Part shown: positions 1 through 6,231 of the stretch, in pieces
Numbering within the stretch: the first letter of the stretch is position 1
How the letters are laid out: each line of letters opens with the position of its first letter
DNA from: JBBTWG01 sp038062935
Lineage (GTDB): Bacteria > Patescibacteriota > Gracilibacteria > UBA1369 > UBA12463
DNA: 35,154 bases
Assembly (NCBI GenBank): GCA_038062935.1
Contig: JBBTWG010000037.1
Coordinates: 1-35,154, forward strand
Direction: 5' to 3'
Translations under genes and position numbers: made by a program
The notes under the pieces: generated by a model
What the model was told of the DNA's origin: nothing
The model's input: only the letters and a program-made list of their open reading frames with translations
Databases searched by the model: none

Positions 1-165
1 TGAGTGAAATTCCAATTTTGCGAAAAAGTGCTCCGGGCGCGACCCAAAGGAGGGTATTTTGGCTAAAAATCGAATAGCAAGCTATCCGATTTTCTTTACG
101 CCAAAAACCCTCTCTTTGGGGTCCCGCGTCCTCGCAATTTTTTCGCAAAATTGGAATTTCACTCA
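1..165. repeat. Long imperfect palindrome (giant hairpin / MITE-like element)
   Basis: Bases 1-27 are the perfect reverse complement of 139-165. The interior also pairs almost throughout: 66-78 pairs with 81-93, and 37-64 with about 99-128, with a few mismatches and small bulges and a turn at 79-80. The whole 165 bp can therefore fold as one hairpin. It lies downstream of the minus-strand gene ending at 184 and has no credible coding content. The left end coincides with the window edge, so the element may extend further. Candidates are a non-autonomous MITE or REP-like element, or a very long structured RNA. The pairing is seen directly; the identity is inference. Confidence 0.75.
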
Positions 166-183
166 CCCTCCCAAAAATTGTAT

Positions 184-420
184 TTATAACTGCTTTCTTA
201 CTTCATCTGTTACACCTTCTACTGTTCCTGAATGTTTTCCTAATGCCCTTGTAGTTTCTTCTAATTGCGGATTGTCGTAATTTCTCAGTATGTGGTGTAG
301 AATTTGAAGCTGTTCTGGTGCCATCCCTGAAGATAGGCAAAGATGTAGAATTCTATTTTGCACTTCTCTAGGAACCGTTTCTAGAGAAATGGGGGGGGTA
401 TTGTGGCTTTCTGTAGTCAT
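184..420 (-). CDS. Small hypothetical protein (78 aa)
   Basis: I do not recognise this protein. It is hydrophilic and mostly helical in character, with no signal peptide and no membrane segment. The reading frame starts at ATG 420. A promoter-like -35 TTGACA lies upstream near 470-475, with a weak TAGCGT -10 about 18 nt later, which supports transcription. There is no Shine-Dalgarno sequence. Codons 8-10 contain an unbroken run of eight C (eight G on the plus strand, 391-398), a slippage-prone tract that could switch the frame. The gene lies between the palindrome at 1-165 and the HTH-phosphoribosyltransferase gene. Coding status is moderately likely. Confidence 0.45.
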   Translation of the reverse strand: MTTESHNTPPISLETVPREVQNRILHLCLSSGMAPEQLQILHHILRNYDNPQLEETTRALGKHSGTVEGVTDEVRKQL

Positions 421-486
421 ATTTTTGAAAATTAAAGGCTAGGTGCGAACGCTACACCTTTTTCTTTTTTCGTGTCAAATTTGTTT

Positions 487-1470
487 TTACACTTCGCTGA
501 TGACGTCGAAGCCCTTGAAGCTTCCGGTGATGGCGAGGCCTATGATTTTTCCTTTGCAGAGGCCTTTCGCTTTGATTTGTTTTGCCGTTTCGTTGATGGT
601 GGATCCGGAGCCGACGGCGTCGTCGATGAGGAGGATATTTTTGTATTGCTTTCTGCTTTCTACGATCATGGTTTTTTGTGCGTTCTCGATTCTATCTTCG
701 AGTTTGCTGAGAGTTTTTTGTGGTACGGCGATTTCGGTTTTAAGTTTTACGATATTGATTTTTTCAGTTTTGAGATTTAGATTTTTTTCGAGTTCCCTCA
801 TGAACTGAACTTCGCGTTTCACGGTTGGTGGAATGAATCCCACGGCGTTGATTTTCCATTTTTTAATGCACTGATGGATCGTAGGCCCGATGCTTTCAGT
901 GAGTTCCCGCATGAATTTTCGATTTTGGCTTTGTTTCGCGTAGAGGAGGAGCTGGCCGAGTTTTGTTTTTCCAAATCGTTCGATGCTGTAGAAATCGAGA
1001 TAGAATAGTTTGTTTACAGTGGTGTGTGAGAAAGTTGTTTTGAGTTTTTTGGTTCCGTCGACGACGCCACTTTTTTTGTAGGTGTTATATTTACGGAGCG
1101 TTTCAACGTATTCTTTTGCGGTTTTTTCGAGTGGCTGATTTGTTCTTTTGCACCAGTATTCTAAACCCTGGAATCCTTGTTTCAGCTCTCCAGTTGGCGT
1201 AATGAATAGATAATTCGTGTCAATTATTTTTTGGAGTTTTTTCTCTATTTTTACTCTGTAAATATTTTCTTCGCGCACTTCTTCTTTGAGAAAATAAAAG
1301 ACTTTTGGCGGTGTACCGACTTTGTAGATTTTATTTTTTTCCTGGAGTTTTTTGAGCTGCCTGAAAAGTGCCTGTGGACTGATTTGGATCGATTCCACGA
1401 GCTCTTTTGCGGTTGATTGCTTGTGCTTGCGAATGTACTCGACGATATTTGCGCCTGTGTTTGTTTTCAC
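487..1470 (-). CDS. Winged-helix / ComF-like phosphoribosyltransferase fusion
   Basis: This 327-residue protein has an N-terminal helix-turn-helix (about residues 8-52; ...STAKELVESIQ...ALFRQLKKL...) and a C-terminal type I phosphoribosyltransferase domain. The PRPP-loop motif LLIDDAVGSGST lies near residue 280. The segment before it (R..QFMREL, then QKTLSKLEDRIENA) resembles ComF-family PRTases. PurR of Bacillus is a known precedent for an HTH-PRTase that senses PRPP, so a ligand-responsive transcription regulator is the best inference; enzymatic activity is unproven. The start is GTG 1470. A textbook promoter ends 6 nt before this codon and overlaps a perfect 15-bp inverted repeat, so the protein probably represses its own gene from a leaderless mRNA. 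The DNA target besides its own promoter is unknown. Confidence 0.75.
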   Translation of the reverse strand: MKTNTGANIVEYIRKHKQSTAKELVESIQISPQALFRQLKKLQEKNKIYKVGTPPKVFYFLKEEVREENIYRVKIEKKLQKIIDTNYLFITPTGELKQGFQGLEYWCKRTNQPLEKTAKEYVETLRKYNTYKKSGVVDGTKKLKTTFSHTTVNKLFYLDFYSIERFGKTKLGQLLLYAKQSQNRKFMRELTESIGPTIHQCIKKWKINAVGFIPPTVKREVQFMRELEKNLNLKTEKINIVKLKTEIAVPQKTLSKLEDRIENAQKTMIVESRKQYKNILLIDDAVGSGSTINETAKQIKAKGLCKGKIIGLAITGSFKGFDVISEV

Positions 1471-1476
1471 GTTTCC

Positions 1477-1518
1477 AGTATATATGGTTTATAGTTTAGT
1501 GTCAACTATAAACCATAT
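1477..1518 (-). promoter_or_regulatory. Promoter and operator of the HTH-PRTase gene
   Basis: On the minus strand, -35 TTGACA (1505-1500), a 17-nt spacer and -10 TATACT (1482-1477) precede GTG 1470 by only 6 nt, so +1 falls on the start codon. A perfect inverted repeat (1482-1496, ATATGGTTTATAGTT, and 1504-1518, its reverse complement) separated by 7 bp covers the -35, the spacer and the edge of the -10. That is the geometry expected of a dimeric repressor site blocking RNA polymerase. Confidence 0.85.
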
Positions 1519-1540
1519 CTTTTTACTTTATTCTTTTTCG

Positions 1541-1960
1541 TCAGTTTATTTTAAATACTTTCTCCAAAACGAACATGAGTACTAATGCGTATGCTAATGA
1601 TGCGACAAATGAGACGAGTGAGACCCAGAATGCGTCCCAGCCGGAGTGCTTTGTTCCTCCGTTTTTGAGGTGGGTTTGGATGTCTTTTTCTTGGTGTTTC
1701 TTGGTGAAAGCGTAGATGGCGATGGTGTACATGACTGGAATGAGGTGTTTTGGAATGTGCACCATGATCGATTCGGGAATGAATGCGAGCAAGCCAAAAA
1801 GGAGGAGTGTTGTGATGGTCCCTATTCTGAGCGTTTCTTCTGCTTCGTTTATTTTTCCGAAATTTTCGAAGTTTTTACTCAGCATGTAGCAGCCAGCGAG
1901 GGGGCCGCCGAGATATGATGCGAAACTGATCCAGCCGATGGTGTAGAGTTTTTTGGTCAT
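1541..1960 (-). CDS. Small integral membrane protein of unknown function
   Basis: 139 residues with about four hydrophobic segments (near 7-27, 48-63, 68-84 and 110-134). I recognise no family. A cytoplasmic loop rich in Lys/Gln/Glu (KKHQEKDIQTHLK) separates the third and fourth segments. It begins at ATG 1960, 13 nt after the stop of the upstream aminotransferase gene, with a weak AGAG before the start, so the two are probably cotranscribed. Role unknown; a transporter-like or membrane-scaffold function cannot be distinguished from sequence alone. Confidence 0.7.
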   Translation of the reverse strand: MTKKLYTIGWISFASYLGGPLAGCYMLSKNFENFGKINEAEETLRIGTITTLLLFGLLAFIPESIMVHIPKHLIPVMYTIAIYAFTKKHQEKDIQTHLKNGGTKHSGWDAFWVSLVSFVASLAYALVLMFVLEKVFKIN

Positions 1961-1973
1961 GGTCTCTATTTTA

Positions 1974-3446
1974 TCATAGAGCTTCTGTTTCTTGCGGAGC
2001 GTATTTTGCGTATGTTGGTTTTTTTATTTTTCCAACGGCGAATCTGACGTATTTTCCTGATCCCATCTGCGTTTCTACTCCCAGACATTTGGTTTGAAGT
2101 AATACTTCTCGTGCAGTGACGCCTGGTTTTAATTTTACAAAGAGATAGAGACCTTGTGGTCCACCCAACTGTTCTTGTTCGATGTGATTTTGCTCTTCCT
2201 CGAAAAGGTTTTCGAAATTTCCGCTGCGGATTAAATAGTGATATAAACCTTTTCTTTCCCGTCCCCAAAATTCATGGAGTTCTCTGATGATTGCTTCTTG
2301 TTCTGAGGTCGCGCTTGCGATGGCGAACACAAAGGCTTCTTTTGACTGACCATTTCCTGCTCCGTTTGTCGTGTTTGTGTTCTGTATTTCTTTAAATATT
2401 TCTTCGTTTGCTGAGAAATACATACCAATTCTTTCTCTGCAGAATCCGTGTGTTTTTGAAAAACTTTCTACGAAAACAACGCGATTCATTATTTCTGGAT
2501 CTGTGATGACTCCTCTCATTAATTCCTGCGCTTTTTCTGGCTTCAATGTTCGTACGTAGGTGCAGTCCAAAATGATTTTTGCCTTTGGATTATATTCAAT
2601 GATTGTTCTGCATGTTTCTCCTAATTGTTCTGGTTTCATGTGTGTACCTGATGGATTTCCCACTGGTGTGATACACCATGTGTCCTGGTGATTTTCTTGT
2701 GTCAGATGCTCTCTATAAAATGTTCGTACTTGTTCTGGAGTCAGATGGAGGAGGTGTTCGGGATTTGTTGCAAGAGTGTGCACTTCAGCCGTTTTCCCTT
2801 TGTGACTTTCTCGTTTTACTATTTCGTGCCATGTTCCGAAACTATTGTCGGGTTGAATAAATCGTGGTCTTTGTGGTGGATCTGAATTTTCTGCTGCGTA
2901 TACAGTGCTTTCGGCAATATCTTTTAATCCCCGCATAGCGCCTGCAGTGATTGTTGAGTTTTTTGTTAATTTTTCCGACAATCCGGGGACGGCAGAGAAT
3001 CCATAATGTGGATCAAAATATCTCATGACCGATTCTCGTGCTTTTGGTGCACCTTGAGCTGTGAGATCGTATCCACTGCCGTATTCTTGATTCAATTCAT
3101 GATGGTGTCTATGTGCTTCTTGTATTAATTCTTTTACAACTTCACGTGCAAAATCCGGAAGATCTACATCACCAAGAGCCATGAGTTCAATTTGATCTGG
3201 ATTACTCTCGAGGATAGCAAGCACTTCCTTTGCAACTTCTCCGCACATAGCTGCATGGCGTATCGCCATTCCTTGAAAATCTTTTCTTAATGTTGGATCG
3301 TCGAATATGTTGTCCAGAAGTCTTTTGACATCCTCATCCGTCAGACTTTTTATTTCCTCCACGAAACTTTTTGCAATTCTTGCAGCATGTTCTACTACTA
3401 TAGGATTTTTTGTTGTTCGTCCCGGACTCCTTTCGAGCATAAACAT
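1974..3446 (-). CDS. PLP-dependent aminotransferase, class I/II fold
   Basis: 490-residue fold-type I aminotransferase. Visible signatures are a substrate/PLP segment with PVGNPSGTHM, an ILDCTYV strand supplying the Asp and Tyr that contact the cofactor, the Schiff-base lysine in SFSKTHGFCRERIG, and the C-terminal carboxylate-binding Arg in YVRFAVG. An N-terminal helical extension of about 90 residues precedes the core, making it longer than typical 390-430 residue family members. Substrate cannot be assigned; an amino acid is likely. The start is ATG 3446, or ATG 3440 two codons on; no Shine-Dalgarno sequence lies upstream. An AT-rich -10-like sequence lies near 3490. The membrane protein gene follows after 13 nt. 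Confidence 0.85.
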   Translation of the reverse strand: MFMLERSPGRTTKNPIVVEHAARIAKSFVEEIKSLTDEDVKRLLDNIFDDPTLRKDFQGMAIRHAAMCGEVAKEVLAILESNPDQIELMALGDVDLPDFAREVVKELIQEAHRHHHELNQEYGSGYDLTAQGAPKARESVMRYFDPHYGFSAVPGLSEKLTKNSTITAGAMRGLKDIAESTVYAAENSDPPQRPRFIQPDNSFGTWHEIVKRESHKGKTAEVHTLATNPEHLLHLTPEQVRTFYREHLTQENHQDTWCITPVGNPSGTHMKPEQLGETCRTIIEYNPKAKIILDCTYVRTLKPEKAQELMRGVITDPEIMNRVVFVESFSKTHGFCRERIGMYFSANEEIFKEIQNTNTTNGAGNGQSKEAFVFAIASATSEQEAIIRELHEFWGRERKGLYHYLIRSGNFENLFEEEQNHIEQEQLGGPQGLYLFVKLKPGVTAREVLLQTKCLGVETQMGSGKYVRFAVGKIKKPTYAKYAPQETEAL

Positions 3447-3553
3447 AGGGGTTTATGGCTGCTTGCCAAGTAAATTTGCTCGATTCTATATATAGTCTTT
3501 CATAAGGTGCCCCATTGAATGATGGCGCTAGATCTCACGGTTTTTGCATGGAG

Positions 3554-4828
3554 TCATTTTTTCGGTCTGATTTCTTTCATCCCATTCATATATTTCTGCA
3601 GTGCTTCCGGTACTTTCACACTGCCGTCTTTTTGTTGGTAGATCTCGAGAATCGGTATCAGGATGCGTGGGGAAGCGATCGCGGTGTTGTTGAGGGTGTG
3701 GACGTATTGCGTGTTTCCGTGTGCGTCGCGGTAGCGAATGTTGAGTCTTCGGGATTGGAATTCGTGGAACGATGAGCAGGAATGTGTCTCGCCGTAGCCT
3801 TTTCTGGAGGGCATCCAGGTTTCTATGTCGTTTTTGTAGTATTGGCCGCGGCCCATATCTCCGCTGCAGACAGCGACAACTCGATAGGGGAGTCCGAGGG
3901 CTTCGAGGACGTCTTCGGCGTTTTTCAGGAGCATGGCGAACATTTTTTCGCTTTCTTCCATGTCGTTTTTGCAGAGGACGACTTGTTCGACTTTCATGAA
4001 TTGGTGGACGCGATAGAGGCCATGCGTGTCTTTGCCGTAGGTGCCGGCTTCACGACGAAAGCATGGGGAAATGCCGGCGTAGAGTCGTGGGAGTTCGCTT
4101 TCCTGGAGGATTTCTCCGCTGTGGTATGAGCAGACAGAGACTTCGGATGTGCCGATGAGGTTCAGTTCGTCTTTCTCGACGCGGTATGCCTGTTCTTCGC
4201 CGCCGGGAAAATATGCGGTTCCGGTCATGGCGGCGTCGTTCACGAGGAGTGGGACAGAAAAAGGACTGAAACCTTTCTCCATGAGCATGTCGATGGTGAG
4301 TCGGAGGATCGCTTGTTCGAGGAGGACGCCTTCGTTTTTGAGAAAATAATTTCGTGAGCCGGCGATTTTCACACCGCGTGGAAAATCAAGAATATCGAGT
4401 TTTTCGCCGAGTGCGACGTGATCCTGAATGTCAAAATCGAATCTCGGAACTTCGCCAATTTTGTAGAGTTCGACGTTTTCAGTGTCGTCTTTTCCCACTG
4501 GAGTTTCATCGGAATGAACTTGCGGAACGATCAAGAGCAAGCCATTTAATGCGTCTTCGACTTTTTTGAGTTCTTCGTTGAGATTTTTTTCTTCAGCGGA
4601 AATCTCTTTCATGTGCGCGAGCACTTTTTCTTTTTCTTCGCCTTTCAATTTCGGAATTTCGCTGGATGCTTTGTTTTTTTCTGCGCGGATTTTTTCGATC
4701 TTCGGAATGTAATTTTTTCGTTCGTCATCGAGCCGGAGAATTTCGTCGACATCGACTTTGATATTCTTGTTCTTTGCAGCAGTTTTGACCTTCTCTGCGT
4801 TTTCGCGAATGAATTTGAGATCGAGCAT
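3554..4828 (-). CDS. serS: Serine-tRNA ligase
   Basis: Class II aminoacyl-tRNA synthetase that charges tRNA-Ser with serine in the cytoplasm. The 424-residue protein starts MLDLKFIREN, the usual SerRS start, followed by the long antiparallel coiled-coil arm (about residues 28-105) that binds the tRNA-Ser variable arm. The catalytic core has motif 2 (PCFRREAGTYGKDTHGLYRVHQF) and a C-terminal motif 3 region (TLNNTAIASPRILIPILE). The frame stays open to 4930 upstream, but conserved length and a promoter with its -10 box 7 nt before 4828 fix the start there. A second, upstream promoter followed by a terminator suggests attenuation. Confidence 0.97.
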   Translation of the reverse strand: MLDLKFIRENAEKVKTAAKNKNIKVDVDEILRLDDERKNYIPKIEKIRAEKNKASSEIPKLKGEEKEKVLAHMKEISAEEKNLNEELKKVEDALNGLLLIVPQVHSDETPVGKDDTENVELYKIGEVPRFDFDIQDHVALGEKLDILDFPRGVKIAGSRNYFLKNEGVLLEQAILRLTIDMLMEKGFSPFSVPLLVNDAAMTGTAYFPGGEEQAYRVEKDELNLIGTSEVSVCSYHSGEILQESELPRLYAGISPCFRREAGTYGKDTHGLYRVHQFMKVEQVVLCKNDMEESEKMFAMLLKNAEDVLEALGLPYRVVAVCSGDMGRGQYYKNDIETWMPSRKGYGETHSCSSFHEFQSRRLNIRYRDAHGNTQYVHTLNNTAIASPRILIPILEIYQQKDGSVKVPEALQKYMNGMKEIRPKK

Positions 4829-4835
4829 CGGGGAT

Positions 4836-4863
4836 ATTCTACGGATTTTTGTGAAGGTTTCAA
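4836..4863 (-). promoter_or_regulatory. Proximal serS promoter (leaderless)
   Basis: On the minus strand, TTGAAA (4863-4858), a 16-nt spacer and TAGAAT (4841-4836) end 7 nt before the serS ATG at 4828. Transcripts from here would start at or within a nucleotide of the start codon. No Shine-Dalgarno sequence is present. Confidence 0.7.
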
Positions 4864-4880
4864 GTTGGAGTAGGCGACAC

Positions 4881-4916
4881 CAAAAAAGAAAAGAGCCATT
4901 TTGAGTGACTCTTTTC
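4881..4916 (-). terminator. Rho-independent terminator upstream of serS
   Basis: Arms 4888-4898 and 4906-4916 pair over 11 bp with one mismatch around a 7-nt loop. On the minus strand the hairpin is followed by a run rich in U (CUUUUUU at about 4887-4881). The plus orientation lacks a comparable U tract, so it acts on minus-strand transcription. Confidence 0.65.
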
Positions 4917-4939
4917 GTGGATTGCGCCAAAGAACCGTC
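4881..4939 (-). ncRNA. Candidate 58-nt RNA or attenuated serS leader
   Basis: A promoter at 4946-4974 (minus) is followed about 58 nt later by an intrinsic terminator (4881-4916), before serS begins at 4828. The predicted transcript starts near 4939. Its first half includes a UUCUUU that could pair with AAAGAG of the terminator's 5-prime arm, a possible antiterminator. No T-box consensus and no leader peptide are visible. It is either an independent small RNA or an attenuator controlling read-through into serS. Inference from promoter plus terminator spacing. Confidence 0.4.
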
Positions 4940-4945
4940 GGATGC

Positions 4946-4974
4946 ATTTTACTATTCTTTCTTTATTTTTTCAA
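4946..4974 (-). promoter_or_regulatory. Distal promoter upstream of serS
   Basis: TTGAAA (4974-4969), a 17-nt spacer and TAAAAT (4951-4946) on the minus strand. It drives the short transcript ending at the 4881-4916 terminator, and serS if transcription reads through. Confidence 0.6.
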
Positions 4975-5058
4975 ATTGAAGTTTTGTTGTCAGCTTTGGC
5001 CATTTTATGTTTTTTTCATAAAAATGTTAGGTTTTGTTCATAAGGTCTTCTGTAGAAT

Positions 5059-5087
5059 TTTACATATCAGCCTTTCGGGCTTATAAT
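5059..5087 (+). promoter_or_regulatory. hicBA promoter
   Basis: TTTACA (5059-5064), a 17-nt spacer and a perfect TATAAT (5082-5087). The -10 ends 9 nt before the hicB ATG at 5097, leaving a leader of about 3 nt. The spacer contains AGCC-TTTCG-GGCT, a short palindrome that could be an operator for the antitoxin. Confidence 0.75.
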
Positions 5088-5096
5088 TTCTTCACC

Positions 5097-5399
5097 ATGA
5101 AAAATATGAAAATTTCTCAGCAAATGCTTGTAAAGCTCGATGTTGCGGTCATGAAAAGGGGAAGGTACTTCATCGCTTATTCTCCGGCTTTGGATTTGTC
5201 GACTTTTGGAAAAAGTTTGAAGGAAGCCAAGAGTCGTTTTGCAGAAATTCTGGACATTTTTTTTCAGGAATTAGAAGAGGCGAATACGCTCGATGCAGTT
5301 TTGGATGATTTGGGTTGGGTCAAAGTGAAAAAACAATGGGAGCCTCCGCAGGTTGTTTCTCAGCAGTCTTTCAATGTCCATATTCCAGTAGGTGCTTAA
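5097..5399 (+). CDS. hicB: HicB-like antitoxin
   Basis: 100-residue protein with the HicB partial RNase-H-like fold: a beta strand (GRYFIAYSPALDLSTFG) followed by the K-SLKEAKSRFAEILDIFFQEL helix, matching the HicB pattern of P-x-L, T/S-x-G and EA. It neutralises the HicA RNase by direct binding. No separate C-terminal DNA-binding domain is evident; the tail is short. The start is ATG 5097, just after a strong promoter, although the frame is open upstream to 5034. hicA begins 2 nt after the stop, so the pair is cotranscribed in the antitoxin-first order. Confidence 0.8.
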   Translation: MKNMKISQQMLVKLDVAVMKRGRYFIAYSPALDLSTFGKSLKEAKSRFAEILDIFFQELEEANTLDAVLDDLGWVKVKKQWEPPQVVSQQSFNVHIPVGA

Positions 5400-5401
5400 A
5401 T

Positions 5402-5635
5402 ATGGGTCAACTTGGTTCAATCCATTGGAAAAAGTTTGAGAAGTTTCTTTTTCATGTGAACTGTGAATTCAAACGTGAAAAAGGTGATCATCGGATTTAT
5501 TGGAAATCTGGTGTGAATCGTCCTCTTGTTATTCCGAGAGACAGGACGTTGCCGCCTTTTATCATTATGAATAATCTTCGCGTTTTGGGTGTTACAAAGG
5601 AGGAATTTTTGAAAGTTATTGGGAAAATGAAGTGA
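5402..5635 (+). CDS. hicA: HicA-like mRNA interferase toxin
   Basis: 77-residue dsRNA-binding-like HicA/YcfA protein, an endoribonuclease that cleaves mRNA when free of HicB. Conserved features are WKKFEKFL (first helix), the catalytic histidine in EKGDHRIYW, the strand PLVIPRD, and the C-terminal LRVLGVTKEEFLKVI helix. The start ATG 5402 lies 2 nt after the hicB stop; the frame is open upstream inside hicB but the family length fits the downstream ATG. Only 4 bp separate its stop from the stop of the convergent hydrolase gene, so no terminator fits between them. Confidence 0.85.
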   Translation: MGQLGSIHWKKFEKFLFHVNCEFKREKGDHRIYWKSGVNRPLVIPRDRTLPPFIIMNNLRVLGVTKEEFLKVIGKMK

Positions 5636-5639
5636 AATT

Positions 5640-6197
5640 TTATCGAATAATTTTTTTGAGCAACTCCTCTCCTTCCACCCACTCTCCAAACCCCGCGTCG
5701 GTGTTGATGTGACCGTGTGGACCGATGTTGATGAGCTCTGCGCCCCAGGATTTTGCGAAATCCTCTGCGCGCGCGGCGCTCACGAGCTTGTCGTCGCTGC
5801 TCACGACGGCGATCGTTTTGAAGGGGATTTTTTCTCGTGGAACTGGTGCAAATCCCTGAATTTCTTTGGGAAAATCTGGGGTTTCGGTGTCACTCGGGCT
5901 TATGAGGAGTGCACCTTTGATTTTGGCTTTTGAATGCGGGAAATACTCTTTTGCCCAGAAGGCGATGAGGGGCGAACCGATGCTGTGTCCGACGAGAATG
6001 ATTTCATTTTCTTGGTGCTTTTCGATGTGCTTTTCGATCGACTCGTTGAGCGCTTTGACCCAGTCGTTTTTTTTCGGAAAATCCCAGTCTTTTTGTTCGA
6101 CCTTGATGGCGTTTGGAAATTTTTTCAGCCAGAGACTTTGCCAATGCTGTGGGCCGGAATCGCCCCAGCCGGGGAGGATGAGGAGGGTGGGGGGCAA
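5640..6197 (-). CDS. RBBP9/YdeN-family serine hydrolase
   Basis: 185-residue compact alpha/beta hydrolase. The start LLILPGWGDSGPQHWQSLW is the typical RBBP9/YdeN oxyanion region; the nucleophile is Ser72 in GHSIGS, the acid is Asp135 or Asp136 in SSDDKLVS, and the base is His161 or His163 in GPHGHINTDAGFGEW. Substrates of this family are poorly defined (small esters or peptides). It starts at TTG 6197, because the first codons CCC CCC ACC leave no ATG, and a heptamer repeat array abuts the start. It follows dnaK by 34 nt on the same strand and may be cotranscribed with it. Confidence 0.85.
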   Translation of the reverse strand: MPPTLLILPGWGDSGPQHWQSLWLKKFPNAIKVEQKDWDFPKKNDWVKALNESIEKHIEKHQENEIILVGHSIGSPLIAFWAKEYFPHSKAKIKGALLISPSDTETPDFPKEIQGFAPVPREKIPFKTIAVVSSDDKLVSAARAEDFAKSWGAELINIGPHGHINTDAGFGEWVEGEELLKKIIR

Positions 6198-6228
6198 GGA
6201 TTTAGGATTTAGGATGTAGGATTTAGAA
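6196..6228 (-). repeat. Heptamer array A (dnaK / hydrolase junction)
   Basis: Four 7-nt units on the plus strand: TTTAGGA, TTTAGGA, TGTAGGA, TTTAGAA (6201-6228). On the coding (minus) strand this reads as repeats of TCCTAAA ending directly at the TTG start of the hydrolase. Confidence 0.85.
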
Positions 6229-6231
6229 ATT

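Noticed and set aside
59..280. 73-codon ORF over the left palindrome
   Set aside because: It lies in the hairpin and antisense to the small gene, with no coding signature.
4829..4930. 34-codon N-terminal extension of serS
   Set aside because: The promoter and terminator lie within it, and SerRS proteins begin at MLDLKFIREN.
4829..4974. T-box riboswitch upstream of serS
   Set aside because: No AGGGUGGNACCGCG-type sequence and far too short for a normal T-box; only the UGGC match to tRNA-Ser is present, which could be chance.
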